A program made the position numbers and the translations under genes. The notes under the pieces are model-generated. The model saw only the letters and a program-made list of their open reading frames with translations, was not told the DNA's origin and did not search any database. A DNA stretch of 64,000 nt from NCBI RefSeq assembly GCF_000763295.1, contig NZ_JRJE01000005.1, forward strand, positions 209,610 to 273,609. Direction: 5' to 3'. Below, piece by piece: positions 44,354 through 52,728 of the stretch (positions are counted from its first letter, which is position 1; each line of letters begins with the position of its first letter). The stretch comes from Thalassospira australica (GTDB taxonomy: Bacteria > Pseudomonadota > Alphaproteobacteria > Rhodospirillales > Thalassospiraceae).

Positions 44354-45628
44354 CTATTTCTTGCCGGGAATATATCCATTAAGGATCAGGCCGACGTTTG
44401 CGCCTTCAAGCTCGGCGTTGCTCAAATCGGTTGCCCCGAAAGCAACGCCTGCAACATTTGCCTTGGTCAGATTGGCCCCGTTCATCTGCGCCTCAGCGAA
44501 AATCGCATTGCGCAGATCAGCCTGTTCAAAGTTTACATCCGTCAGGTCCGCACGCCACACCGTTCCGGTTTTCTGGCCTTTCTTGTCACGCTGATCAATG
44601 CCGCCGAATTGAACGCCCTGAAAAATGCCTTCGCTGCAATCTGAGCCGGTCATGCGAACACCATCCATCACTGCACCGTTCATCCGGATTTTGTGCATGT
44701 CGGTTTCACGCAGGGAACACATGGCAAGAATGGTATCGACAAACAGGGTTCCGCGCAGGATGCATTTATCAAAAACAGCCCCCGACAAATCCATGCCGGA
44801 AAAATCCATCCCTGATAAATCGCGCCCGGCTGCGATCATCGGCATGCCGCTTTTGCCCCCGGTTGAAAGCCATTCGCTGTGTCCGTTGACCAGTTCGCGT
44901 ATATCATCGACAAGCGGTTCTGCGGGTGCGCCACCTCCGATCGAATGGGATGTATTGGCCTGGGTAAGATCCACATCTTTCATATCGACATTGCGCAGAT
45001 TGGCGCCGCTCAAATCAGCGCCGACCAACTCACAACCGGCAAGTTTTGCGCCCTTCAGGTTGGCATTGCGCAGCTTCGCCCCATTCAGATTACATCCTGT
45101 CAGGTCCGCCCCTTCGAGGTTGACCGCAAACATGTTGGCATCGCTCATATCGGTATGGGCCAAACGCGAACCGGACATATTCGTACCCGCCATATTCGCC
45201 CCCCACATGACCGCCCCTTCAAGGTCGGCGTTGCTCATGTCGGTAGCTTTCTTGACGGGGCGTTCCTGGGATCCTTCGACAACAATCATAATGCCTGCGC
45301 GCAAATCAATGCCGCTCAGGTTGGCATTGCGCAGGTTGGTCCGCGCCATATTGGCACCGCGCAGATCGGCGCGTTCAAAAGTCGATCCTTCAAGGTCGGC
45401 CTCAACGAAATTGGCACCAAACAGGTCACAAAAATCAAAACAAACCTCGCGGGCCGAAGCCTGAATAAAATTGGCCCCGGGCAGGACGGCTTCTTTCAAG
45501 CTGATCTTGTTCATCTTGATGCGCGACAGATTGCCATTACGCAACTGCATGCGCTGTCCGCCCGGTTTTTGATTGAGATACATTTGATGCTTTTTAATCG
45601 CATCAATCAGATCAGAACGCGATGCCAT
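44354..45628 (-). CDS. Pentapeptide-repeat protein, first copy
   Basis: 424 residues, cytosolic. After an N-terminal helical segment (LIDAIKKHQMYLNQKPGG) come long runs of A(D/N)LXX pentapeptides forming a right-handed beta helix, in two blocks: about residues 60-215 and 280-420. A non-repeat linker (about 225-275, with EPLVDDIRELVNGHSEWLSTGG) separates them. It is about 60 percent similar by eye to the protein at 45812. ATG 45628 is the start; there is no strong ribosome binding site but GGGGGT lies 12 nt upstream, as in the paralog. Pentapeptide folds sometimes mimic DNA or scaffold complexes; no function can be assigned. Confidence 0.9.
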   Translation of the reverse strand: MASRSDLIDAIKKHQMYLNQKPGGQRMQLRNGNLSRIKMNKISLKEAVLPGANFIQASAREVCFDFCDLFGANFVEADLEGSTFERADLRGANMARTNLRNANLSGIDLRAGIMIVVEGSQERPVKKATDMSNADLEGAVMWGANMAGTNMSGSRLAHTDMSDANMFAVNLEGADLTGCNLNGAKLRNANLKGAKLAGCELVGADLSGANLRNVDMKDVDLTQANTSHSIGGGAPAEPLVDDIRELVNGHSEWLSTGGKSGMPMIAAGRDLSGMDFSGMDLSGAVFDKCILRGTLFVDTILAMCSLRETDMHKIRMNGAVMDGVRMTGSDCSEGIFQGVQFGGIDQRDKKGQKTGTVWRADLTDVNFEQADLRNAIFAEAQMNGANLTKANVAGVAFGATDLSNAELEGANVGLILNGYIPGKK

Positions 45629-45799
45629 TTGGCAGATAGACCCCCGACGATAAATCAGTCTTTTATTATAGAACTAATAGATCGCAAGAGTCTCGTCGCA
45701 GCGCAACACATTTAACCGTTTGCGCAATTTTGTTGACGGGAAATTCAATGATTTAGCTGTCTGGAAACATCCAACTGTTCAGGAACAGGGCGGAGCACG

Positions 45800-45819
45800 A
45801 AGTATAGGATCCTATACTT
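45800..45819. repeat. Perfect 20-bp palindrome overlapping a stop codon
   Basis: AAGTATAGGA directly followed by TCCTATACTT. The TAG stop codon of the second pentapeptide gene (45812-45814, minus strand) lies inside it. On the plus strand it is followed by TTT. With no loop it is more like a dimer-binding site than a terminator. Confidence 0.6.
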
Positions 45820-47083
45820 TTTCCGGAATTGTCCCGTTCAGGATGGAGCCGGTGTTGGTGCCATCAAGATCAACCTCGGCAAGGTCCGTATCGCCAAAGG
45901 CAACACCGGCAATATTGGCTTTACTCAGGATGGCGCCCTTCATGCGTGGTTCGTCAAAGACCGAATTTCGAAGATCGGCGTTCGAGAAGTCTGCAAAGGT
46001 CAAATCAGCGCGCCAGACTTCACCGGTTTTCTGCCCCTTGCCATCACGCTGTTCGACACCGCCAAATTTCACGCCCTGACAGATTATCTTGCTGCAATTT
46101 GCATAGGACATCCTGACACCATTCATGATGGCACCGCTGAGCCGTGCGCGGCTCAGATCGGCATTGCGCATGGAGGTCATCACCATAATGGTATCAACCA
46201 GCACCGCACCGCGCAGGATACAGTCATCAAAGCACGCCGCAGACAAATCAAGCCCTGTGAAATCAAGGTCCGTCAAATCGCGTCCGGTCACATCAAGCGG
46301 CGCGCCCGATGCACCACCGCTGGTCAACCATTCGGTATGGGCGTTGATCAGGCTACGGATATCTTCTGGCAGGGGTGCAACCGCCTTGCTGCCGATTGAG
46401 TTGGATATGTTGGCCTGAGACAGATCAACATCGGAAAGATCCACATTGCGCAGATTGGCCCCGGATAAATCCGTACCGATAAGGAGAGTGTCCTTAAGCT
46501 TCGCCCCCTTCAGGTTGGCATTTTTAAGCTTCGCCCCCGAAAGATTGCAGCCCGAAAGGTCAGCACCAGCAAGGTTGACGGCAAACATGTTCGCATCACT
46601 AAGGTCTGCATCGGCCAGACGCGCCCCCGACATGTTGCTTTCCGCAAGGTTCGCGCCGGACATCATCGACCCTTGCAGATCGGCATTGGCAAGGTCGGTC
46701 GCACGCTTGACCTTCTTTTCGCGTCCGGCATCAACGATCACCATCACACCGGATCGAAGATCAGCCCCCTTGAAGTTGGCATTGCGCAGCTTTGCACGCG
46801 CCATATTTGCCCCGCGCAGGTCCGCACGCATGAAGCTTGAGCCTTCCAGATCGGCTTCAACAAAGTTCGTGCCAAACAGATCACTGAAATCAAACTTGAC
46901 GTCGCGAATAGTGGCCTGAATGAAATTGGCACCAGGAAGCACCGCATCCTCAAGACTGATCTTGCTCATTTTGATGCGCGACAGGTTTCCGTTGCGTAAG
47001 TGCAAACGCTTGCCGCCCGGTTGTTTTGTTGCGTAGAGCTGATGCTTTTTAATCGCATCAATCAGTTCTGCACGCGATGTCAT
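45812..47083 (-). CDS. Pentapeptide-repeat protein, second copy
   Basis: 423 residues from ATG 47083, chosen to match the paralog start; an in-frame GTG at 47098 is an alternative. Same plan as the first copy: N-terminal helix (LIDAIKKHQLYATKQPGG), then pentapeptide block about 60-215, linker with LPEDIRSLINAHTEWLTSGG, then a second block to about 418. Example repeat units: ADLSGCNLSG and AKLKNANLKG. The two genes are in tandem, same strand, 183 nt apart, and probably arose by duplication. Function unknown. Confidence 0.9.
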   Translation of the reverse strand: MTSRAELIDAIKKHQLYATKQPGGKRLHLRNGNLSRIKMSKISLEDAVLPGANFIQATIRDVKFDFSDLFGTNFVEADLEGSSFMRADLRGANMARAKLRNANFKGADLRSGVMVIVDAGREKKVKRATDLANADLQGSMMSGANLAESNMSGARLADADLSDANMFAVNLAGADLSGCNLSGAKLKNANLKGAKLKDTLLIGTDLSGANLRNVDLSDVDLSQANISNSIGSKAVAPLPEDIRSLINAHTEWLTSGGASGAPLDVTGRDLTDLDFTGLDLSAACFDDCILRGAVLVDTIMVMTSMRNADLSRARLSGAIMNGVRMSYANCSKIICQGVKFGGVEQRDGKGQKTGEVWRADLTFADFSNADLRNSVFDEPRMKGAILSKANIAGVAFGDTDLAEVDLDGTNTGSILNGTIPEKV

Positions 47084-47483
47084 GATATTAGATCGCACCC
47101 CCGGTCGATCAGGAACGGCATTTTATGCTCGTTGGTTTTAACGCGTCCTATATTGTAGCTGTGCTTGGCATCATACATTCTGACAAAATATGACAATCAC
47201 ATCAAAAATAACGCATACTTAGATATAGGCGCTGATTGAAACGATGCCAACGCATGTCTTTTGATATGTTGCTTGACATCCTTGACCAAACACCTTGGTC
47301 GACAAGACCCAAAATGGCATGGTGGGCTCAGCTTTTTGGGTCGATTCGCTTTGAAGCCTCGTACACGACCAACCTTGCACGACCAGCCTTGAGATCAAGG
47401 CTGTCAGGTCCCACCTGCAATAGGACTACGACGGGTCCCGGAGGACTACGACGGGTCCCGGGTAATTGAGAAAAATACGGGCG
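47084..47483. other. Intergenic region with structured elements
   Basis: 400 nt. The first half is AT-rich and probably holds the divergent promoters. The second half holds two hairpins and a 20-bp tandem duplication described separately. A 77-codon frame at 47236-47469 covers this structured DNA and is not convincing as a gene. Confidence 0.4.
47384..47461 (+). repeat. Hairpins and 20-bp tandem duplication ahead of the REC-HDOD gene
   Basis: CAGCCTTGA (47384-47392) pairs with TCAAGGCTG (47395-47403); CAGGT (47405-47409) pairs with ACCTG (47413-47417). Then AGGACTACGACGGGTCCCGG occurs twice in perfect tandem (47422-47441 and 47442-47461). Each unit contains the dyad CGGGTCCCG. It ends 22 nt before the start codon, so it lies in the leader or operator region. 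Confidence 0.75.
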
Positions 47484-48719
47484 ATGCACCATATTTTATT
47501 TGTCGATGATGACGCCAACATCCTAAGCGGTCTGCGCCGGCGTTTGCGCAGTGCCCGACCGCAATGGAACCTTCATTTTGCCAATGGCGGAATTGAGGCC
47601 CTTAAGCTGGCTGAAAATCAGGATTTCGATGTCATTATTTCCGACATCCAGATGCCGGGCATGGATGGCATTACCCTGCTTGAAAAGCTTCAGAAAACCC
47701 AACCTGATGCTGTGCGCATCATTCTGACAGGGCATACAGACAACGCGTCCTATTTGCGAACAATTGGTCCCGCACATCAGTTCATAAGCAAGCCTTGCGA
47801 TAACAAAACCCTGATCGACAGCATCGAAAATGCCGTCGGCCTGCGACAATTATTGCAAAGCTCGGAACTCAGAACACTTGTCGCAAGCTCCAAAAGCCTA
47901 GCATCCCCGCCAGACACCTACATGCGTCTCGAAACCGCGTTTGCCGATCCGAATTATGCGCTGGGCAATGTCAGTGATGTTGTTGAATCCGATATCGCCC
48001 TGACAACAGAGGTCCTGAAACTGACCAATTCATCCTATTTCGCCGTGACACAGAATATTTCATCGGTTGCCCATGCGGTTCGGATGCTGGGCACGGAAAC
48101 CCTCAAGGCACTGGCGCTGTTTGTTGGGCTCTATCGCGGGTTTGAAGGCCCTGCCCATCAGGCTGCAAAGCTCAAACGCCTGTGCCACCGTAGCCAGCAA
48201 ATCGGCGTTACCGCAGCATTGATCGCGGAATATGAAAACCTTCCACGTGAAATTTGCCATGCGGTCCCGTCAATCGGCATGCTGAGCCACATCGGGACAC
48301 TGATCCTTCATACCAACCGGCCCGAAGAGATGGAGGCTGTTCTTGCCCGGGTCGAGGCAGAGGGCATTTCAATTGATCAGGCCGAACAAGAACATTTCGG
48401 TGCCGGACATGCGGAAATTGGGGCCTATTTGCTCGGACTTTGGGGGTTCCCAGCCCCCGTCATTCAGGCGGTTGCCTATCACCATCGGCCAATGGATTTG
48501 CCACACAAGGAAATGAACGGGCTGACCGCGATATATGTTGCCCAGAACCTGACCCGTGAAATTGCCGACCGCGATGCCGGCAATGCTGTCATCAGCAACA
48601 TTGATCAGGACTATCTTGCGCAAATCGGCAAACAGCACCGCCTTGAAGAATGGACCAACCTTGCCGCCATTGTCAGCGAAAAATACCGGGAACTCACCAA
48701 CAGTCCGGAACAGCGATAA
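47484..48719 (+). CDS. Response regulator with HDOD output domain
   Basis: 411 residues from ATG 47484. The receiver domain spans residues 1-120, with Asp8-Asp10, phospho-acceptor Asp54 (IISDIQMPGMDG) and Lys103 (ISKPCD). The HDOD domain follows at about 140-335 (LTTEVLKLTNSSYFAV, ISSVAHAVRMLGTETLKAL, GMLSHIGTLIL). REC-HDOD proteins often act in cyclic-di-GMP or cell-cycle signalling, but here the partner is unknown. The ribosome binding site is not clear. It is preceded by the repeat-rich leader, and its stop is 4 nt from the convergent ynfA stop. Confidence 0.9.
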   Translation: MHHILFVDDDANILSGLRRRLRSARPQWNLHFANGGIEALKLAENQDFDVIISDIQMPGMDGITLLEKLQKTQPDAVRIILTGHTDNASYLRTIGPAHQFISKPCDNKTLIDSIENAVGLRQLLQSSELRTLVASSKSLASPPDTYMRLETAFADPNYALGNVSDVVESDIALTTEVLKLTNSSYFAVTQNISSVAHAVRMLGTETLKALALFVGLYRGFEGPAHQAAKLKRLCHRSQQIGVTAALIAEYENLPREICHAVPSIGMLSHIGTLILHTNRPEEMEAVLARVEAEGISIDQAEQEHFGAGHAEIGAYLLGLWGFPAPVIQAVAYHHRPMDLPHKEMNGLTAIYVAQNLTREIADRDAGNAVISNIDQDYLAQIGKQHRLEEWTNLAAIVSEKYRELTNSPEQR

Positions 48720-48723
48720 AGGC

Positions 48724-49044
48724 CTAGCGCGGCGCAAACAGGATAATCCCGGCACCCAAAAGGCACACAAGCATCCCGGTCATGTCCCAACGATCCGGTG
48801 TGGTGCGTTCAACCACCCACATCCAGAAAATCGATGCTGAGATGTAAACCCCGCCATAGGCCGCAAAGGCCCGCCCGGCAAAGTCTGCCTCAACGCGCGT
48901 TAAAAGCCAGGCAAACACAATAAGCGATGCAATACCGGGCACGATCCAAAGAACTGATTTCCCGGACCGAAGCCAAGCCCAGAAGGCAAAACATCCCGCA
49001 ATTTCTGCAATGGCCGCAAAGATATAGGCCGCAATGCTTTGCAT
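48724..49044 (-). CDS. YnfA/UPF0060 family small membrane protein
   Basis: 106 residues with four membrane helices ([70 protein letters not shown]). The [12 protein letters not shown] motif is the family signature. ATG 49044 has AGGAA 4 nt upstream. YnfA proteins resemble small multidrug transporters, but the function is not established. It starts 16 nt after the asparaginase stop, so they are probably co-transcribed. Confidence 0.9.
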   Translation of the reverse strand: MQSIAAYIFAAIAEIAGCFAFWAWLRSGKSVLWIVPGIASLIVFAWLLTRVEADFAGRAFAAYGGVYISASIFWMWVVERTTPDRWDMTGMLVCLLGAGIILFAPR

Positions 49045-49060
49045 CTGTTTCCTGTATTGA

Positions 49061-50071
49061 TCAGAAGGCCGGGCGCATATCCCCGGCATATTTGCCAGCC
49101 CAGTTGGTCAAAACCGGGGTCAGGTATTTTTTAAGGACCTCGGCCTTGGCATCATCAATCACGCCATGTTTACGCAAGATCGCGCCCATCGCAACCTCTG
49201 CGCCGCGCTGGGTGCCATCATCAATCTTCAGCGCAACACCAAGCCCCTGTTTGGGGAAGGCTGCACAGTAAACACCCTCTGCCCCAACCTTAACCAGGGC
49301 ATCCTCGCCGCATTCTTCCATGATCCCGGTGCAGAACCGACCGGTTCCAGCGACCATGAACGGGGCTTGCGCACAGCCCTTGCGGATACGTTTAATCGCA
49401 TCAATGCGGGTTTCAGAAAGCCCGGCCGGATCGGCCATACGGGCCATCGCAAGACCAAGATCACGCAAACGCATGCCAATTACCGGGATGCCACAGCCAT
49501 CGATGCCGCGCGGGGTCGATGACAAATCGCAATCGCCCATTTCTTCAAGAACCTTGATCAGGCGCTGCTGCACCGGATGGGGTTCATTGATATACCCCGC
49601 CGGGGCTTCACCCAGATGCTGGGCGGTGCTCAGAAAACCGGAATGTTTGCCCGAACAGTTGTTGTGCGCCTTGGTCAGGGTAATCTGATCACCGGCCTGC
49701 TTGATCCCTGCAGGCGGGTGAATCGAATAATGCGGTGCGCATTCCAACGTGTCGACGGACAGCCCGATATTCTCAAGCCATGCTTTGACGGTTTGTGCAT
49801 GCTCTTCCTCGCCATTATGCGATGAGCAGGCCAATGCGATGTGCTTGTCTTCAAGGCCAAACGCATCAGCCGCACCACTTTCAATCAACGGAATCGCCAA
49901 AAGCGGCTTGATCGCCGAACGCGGATACATCAGCGCATCAATATCCCCACCCTGCTCAATGACAGTGCCATCAGCCTTCATCACCACATAGCGACCACGA
50001 TGGAAACTTTCGACCATGTCGCCACGGGTGGCTTCGACAAGGATCGGATTGGCGGCGATTGATTGGGACAT
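49061..50071 (-). CDS. L-asparaginase, Rhizobium type (class 3, ReAV-like)
   Basis: Hydrolyses asparagine to aspartate and ammonia; 336 residues. This family is unrelated to E. coli AnsA/AnsB. Residues equivalent to the ReAV active site are present: Ser52-x-x-Lys55 (PRSAIKP), the CSSHNGE motif (81-87), and zinc ligands Cys138, Lys141 (NNCSGKH) and Cys192 (IDGCGIP). It is probably cytosolic; no signal peptide. It leads into ynfA, and an Lrp-type regulator gene lies 107 nt upstream on the same strand. Confidence 0.92.
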   Translation of the reverse strand: MSQSIAANPILVEATRGDMVESFHRGRYVVMKADGTVIEQGGDIDALMYPRSAIKPLLAIPLIESGAADAFGLEDKHIALACSSHNGEEEHAQTVKAWLENIGLSVDTLECAPHYSIHPPAGIKQAGDQITLTKAHNNCSGKHSGFLSTAQHLGEAPAGYINEPHPVQQRLIKVLEEMGDCDLSSTPRGIDGCGIPVIGMRLRDLGLAMARMADPAGLSETRIDAIKRIRKGCAQAPFMVAGTGRFCTGIMEECGEDALVKVGAEGVYCAAFPKQGLGVALKIDDGTQRGAEVAMGAILRKHGVIDDAKAEVLKKYLTPVLTNWAGKYAGDMRPAF

Positions 50072-50178
50072 GGTTATGCTCCGGCAATGGTGGGACTGAT
50101 CATCCTATGCCCGAAATGCGGCCCCAAAAGCAAGCAGAGCTGATCTTGCACCTGCGAAAATACAAAGGTTTTCGAACT

Positions 50179-50655
50179 TTAAGCTTTGGGCATCGGGATC
50201 GCGGTGTGGTTTTTGTATTCCTTTAACACCAGACTCGATTGCACATCGCGCACATTGGCCATTGAAAGCAACTGATGCGTGACAAAATCACCAAAGCTTT
50301 CGATATCATTGGCCACCGCGACCAACAGAAAATCCTGACGGCCGGTCATCGCCCAGCATGACAGGATTTCGGGCAAATCATTCATGACACGGGCAAAATC
50401 CTCTGCCCCGGCTTCGGTATGACGTTGCAAGCGAACCTGAATGGTCGCCAACACCCCGAACCCAAGTTTCTTGCGATCCAGCAGCGCCACCTGACGTTTG
50501 ATCACACCGGATGCTTCAAGCTGCTTGACCCGGCGCAAACAGGGCGAAGGAGACATGCCAACTTTTTCCGCCAACTGAACATTGCTGATTGATGCGTCCT
50601 TTTGCAGAGCCTGCAAAATTCGAATATCGGTCACGCTCAAGGGGATGTCGGTCAT
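50179..50655 (-). CDS. Lrp/AsnC-family transcriptional regulator
   Basis: 158 residues. N-terminal helix-turn-helix (VTDIRILQALQKDASISNVQLAEKVGMSPSPCLRRVKQLE, in parts: ILQALQKDASISNVQ, LAEKVGMSPSPCLRRV) and C-terminal RAM/AsnC ligand-binding domain (GFGVLATIQVRLQRHTE). It is divergent from phenylalanine hydroxylase with a 142-nt gap. An Lrp-type activator beside phhA is a known arrangement (PhhR aside), so phenylalanine or tyrosine control is likely. Possible autoregulation from the shared promoter region. Confidence 0.93.
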   Translation of the reverse strand: MTDIPLSVTDIRILQALQKDASISNVQLAEKVGMSPSPCLRRVKQLEASGVIKRQVALLDRKKLGFGVLATIQVRLQRHTEAGAEDFARVMNDLPEILSCWAMTGRQDFLLVAVANDIESFGDFVTHQLLSMANVRDVQSSLVLKEYKNHTAIPMPKA

Positions 50656-50797
50656 TTATCACCTCAATTACAAGCATAGACGGTCATAATATATACATCA
50701 TACCCTATTTCCCGGCGTCATCGGTCAGAAAATGACATTTGATTTACTGTAAAATGATCCCTGTAAAACGGCTTTAAGAACCCGAACGAGGACGGCC
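50656..50797. promoter_or_regulatory. Shared promoter region of lrp-type gene and phhA
   Basis: 142 nt between divergent starts. It is AT-rich near the lrp side (TATATACATCATACC). TTTACTGTAAA near 50745-50755 is a palindromic 11-mer and could be part of an Lrp-type site. No further support. Confidence 0.4.
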
Positions 50798-51688
50798 ATG
50801 GATCAGGGAAACAATCTGCGTGGCGATTACAGCCACATCAATGATGACTACACGATCAATCAGGACTGGGAATCTTATAGCAAAGCCGAGCATGACCTGT
50901 GGCGACGCCTTTATGCCCGCCAATCACGCATTCTGCCTGGCTATGCGGCTGAGGATTATATTGCCAATCTTGCCCGTCTGGATGCCAAGGACCAGATCCC
51001 GCATTTCGGTCGGGTCAGCGAACAGCTTCATGCTGCAACCGGTTGGCATCTGGTTGCTGTTCCCGGCCTTGTGCCTGACGATGTGTTTTTTGATCATCTG
51101 GCCAATCGCCGCTTCCCGGTGACGGTCTGGCTGCGCAAACCCGAAGAAATGGATTATCTGGTCGAACCGGACATTTTCCATGATTTCTTTGGTCATGTAC
51201 CGATGCTTTATGATCCGGTTTTTGCCGATTACCTTGCCGCCTATGGCGCAAAGGGCCCCGAGGCCATTGCCATGGGCGGGCTTAAGCAATTGGCGCGCAT
51301 GTATTGGTATATGGTCGAGTTCGGCCTGATCATGACCGACCACGGTTTGCGTGCGTATGGCGCGGGCATGCTGTCATCACAAAGCGAAACCATCTATTCG
51401 GTAACTGATCCCACCCCGAACCGGGTCGCCTTTGATCTTGAGCGGGTCATGGCAACCGATTACGCGATTGATGACTTTCAGAAGACCTATTTCGTTCTGG
51501 AAAACTACGATCAGCTGTTTGCGGCCATGAATACGCCCCTGGGGCCGATTTATGACCGGCTGATTGGCAAAACCGCAATTGACCCGCAAACAACATTGCC
51601 AACCGATCGCCTTTATCACCTGCATGGTGATGCCAACAGCATCATTTCCCTTGGGCCAAGACAGCACAAACAACAACGCCCTGCGTAA
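50798..51688 (+). CDS. phhA: Phenylalanine 4-monooxygenase PhhA
   Basis: Non-heme iron, pterin-dependent enzyme that turns phenylalanine into tyrosine; 296 residues. Iron ligands are visible: His128 and His133 (FHDFFGHVPML) and Glu174 (YMVEFGL). The conserved EPDIFHDFFGHVPML motif and VPDDVFFDHLANRRFPVT are typical. GAGG lies 6 nt before the ATG. Its stop codon TAA falls in the loop of a terminator hairpin. The next gene on the opposite strand is a response regulator. Confidence 0.96.
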   Translation: MDQGNNLRGDYSHINDDYTINQDWESYSKAEHDLWRRLYARQSRILPGYAAEDYIANLARLDAKDQIPHFGRVSEQLHAATGWHLVAVPGLVPDDVFFDHLANRRFPVTVWLRKPEEMDYLVEPDIFHDFFGHVPMLYDPVFADYLAAYGAKGPEAIAMGGLKQLARMYWYMVEFGLIMTDHGLRAYGAGMLSSQSETIYSVTDPTPNRVAFDLERVMATDYAIDDFQKTYFVLENYDQLFAAMNTPLGPIYDRLIGKTAIDPQTTLPTDRLYHLHGDANSIISLGPRQHKQQRPA

Positions 51689-51699
51689 TGCAGGGCGTT
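51675..51699. terminator. Terminator hairpin enclosing the phhA stop codon
   Basis: AACGCCCTGC (51675-51684) and GCAGGGCGTT (51690-51699) form a perfect 10-bp stem; the loop GTAAT contains the TAA stop. The T-tract is short (TT). Confidence 0.7.
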
Positions 51700-51730
51700 C
51701 GATCAGATCATAATCGGTAAATTGCGTGGT

Positions 51731-52153
51731 TCAGCAGGCCGGCATCGATTTGCCAAGCACCCGGTTTAGCTGTTCAAGCACGACCTTCGGGCTGGCATCC
51801 TTGCTGATGAAATCTGCAGCGCCAAGCGCATCTGCCTGTGCCCGGGTATCTGCGTCATAATGCGCGGAAAAGAAGAACACCGGCACATTAACCGCAGAAG
51901 GATAACGACGGCGAATTTCACAGAACGCCTCAAAGCCGCTCATGCCCGGCATTTCAATATCGAGAATGATGGCATTGGGGCACAGCCCGTCAAGCTGATC
52001 AATCAGATCATCAGCACAATCAAAACCGGCCACGTCATATCCAGCCCGACGCAACACTGTTTCAAGGGCAGCCTTGGCACTGGGACTGTCGTCGGCAAAC
52101 GCAACAAGTCCGTCAGGACAAAACTGCGACGGCATGGCGCTAAGCGCGTTCAT
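51731..52153 (-). CDS. Single-domain response regulator (receiver only)
   Basis: 140 residues with a receiver fold and no output domain. Asp21-Asp22, phospho-acceptor Asp65 (AIILDIEMPGMSG) and Lys118 (FISKDA) are present. Such proteins act as phosphate sinks or protein partners. A Cys-ending tail (MPAC) is unusual. No kinase gene is adjacent; the hybrid kinases elsewhere in the window could partner with it, but this is not shown. Confidence 0.88.
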   Translation of the reverse strand: MNALSAMPSQFCPDGLVAFADDSPSAKAALETVLRRAGYDVAGFDCADDLIDQLDGLCPNAIILDIEMPGMSGFEAFCEIRRRYPSAVNVPVFFFSAHYDADTRAQADALGAADFISKDASPKVVLEQLNRVLGKSMPAC

Positions 52154-52429
52154 GGATGGCGATACTCCGAGATTTGGGACAGCCCCAATCTGACAGACGA
52201 AAATGTCAAATTGGTTAAACCCGTCAGATTTTTGCCATCATCGTTTCCGCATTGCAGCATATTCCGCGAAAGTATAAGTCCCTCAAAACCCGTTTTCAGA
52301 ACATGAGCAATTCTCACAAACCGGAAAAGCTCAATGTTTTCGGCAATTTAACGCTACGGAAGTCTGATAAACGTATCTCTCCCTTCATCGAAATAGGTAT
52401 TTCCATGCCTATTTACGGAATTAGGGACA
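52154..52429. other. Upstream region of the mutase operon
   Basis: 276 nt between the receiver-only gene and the riboswitch. AT-rich stretches near 52330-52420 probably hold the mutase promoter. No gene is supported. Confidence 0.4.
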
Positions 52430-52592
52430 AGTGCTATAAACCGCCATGTCGCGAATGTGACCGGAAAACATGGTCGGGAATCCGGTGAGGCCAATCGTTA
52501 GCGTACTTTGGTCAAGCCCGGAACTGCCCCCGCAACTGTAAGTGTGAAGCCATTTTTTAAGGCTTTTGCACGAGTCAGGATACCGACGATGT
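52430..52592 (+). promoter_or_regulatory. Cobalamin (B12) riboswitch
   Basis: The conserved core is clear: GGGAATCCGGTGAGG (52476-52490), CCGGAACTGCCCCCGCAACTGTAA around 52518-52541 (in parts: CCGGAACTGCCCCCG, CAACTGTAA), GAAGCC near 52546, and GAGTCAGGATACCGAC at 52572-52587. An upstream CCATGT/ACATGG pair forms P2. It sits about 140 nt before mutA. Binding of adenosylcobalamin should shut expression; the hairpin at 52673-52700 near the ribosome binding site may be the switch. Confidence 0.93.
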
Positions 52593-52672
52593 TTTCTTGG
52601 CATAAATGGGCCGGGCGGGGTGTACCGGGTACTGGGAATCCGTAGTAGAATAAAATCTGGGAACGTTCCGCT

Positions 52673-52700
52673 CCTTCAAACCCCATATCCGCTTTGAAGG
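52673..52700 (+). promoter_or_regulatory. Hairpin in the mutase leader (possible expression platform)
   Basis: CCTTCAAA (52673-52680) and TTTGAAGG (52693-52700) form a perfect 8-bp stem with a 12-nt loop. No T-tract follows; the ribosome binding site GGGAG (52719-52723) is 18 nt downstream, so control of translation is more likely than termination. Confidence 0.5.
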
Positions 52701-52728
52701 CACGAAACAAACCAAGCCGGGAGAAACC

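Noticed and set aside
47236..47469. 77-codon frame over hairpins and tandem repeats
   Set aside because: Its sequence follows the repeated DNA and lacks a start signal.
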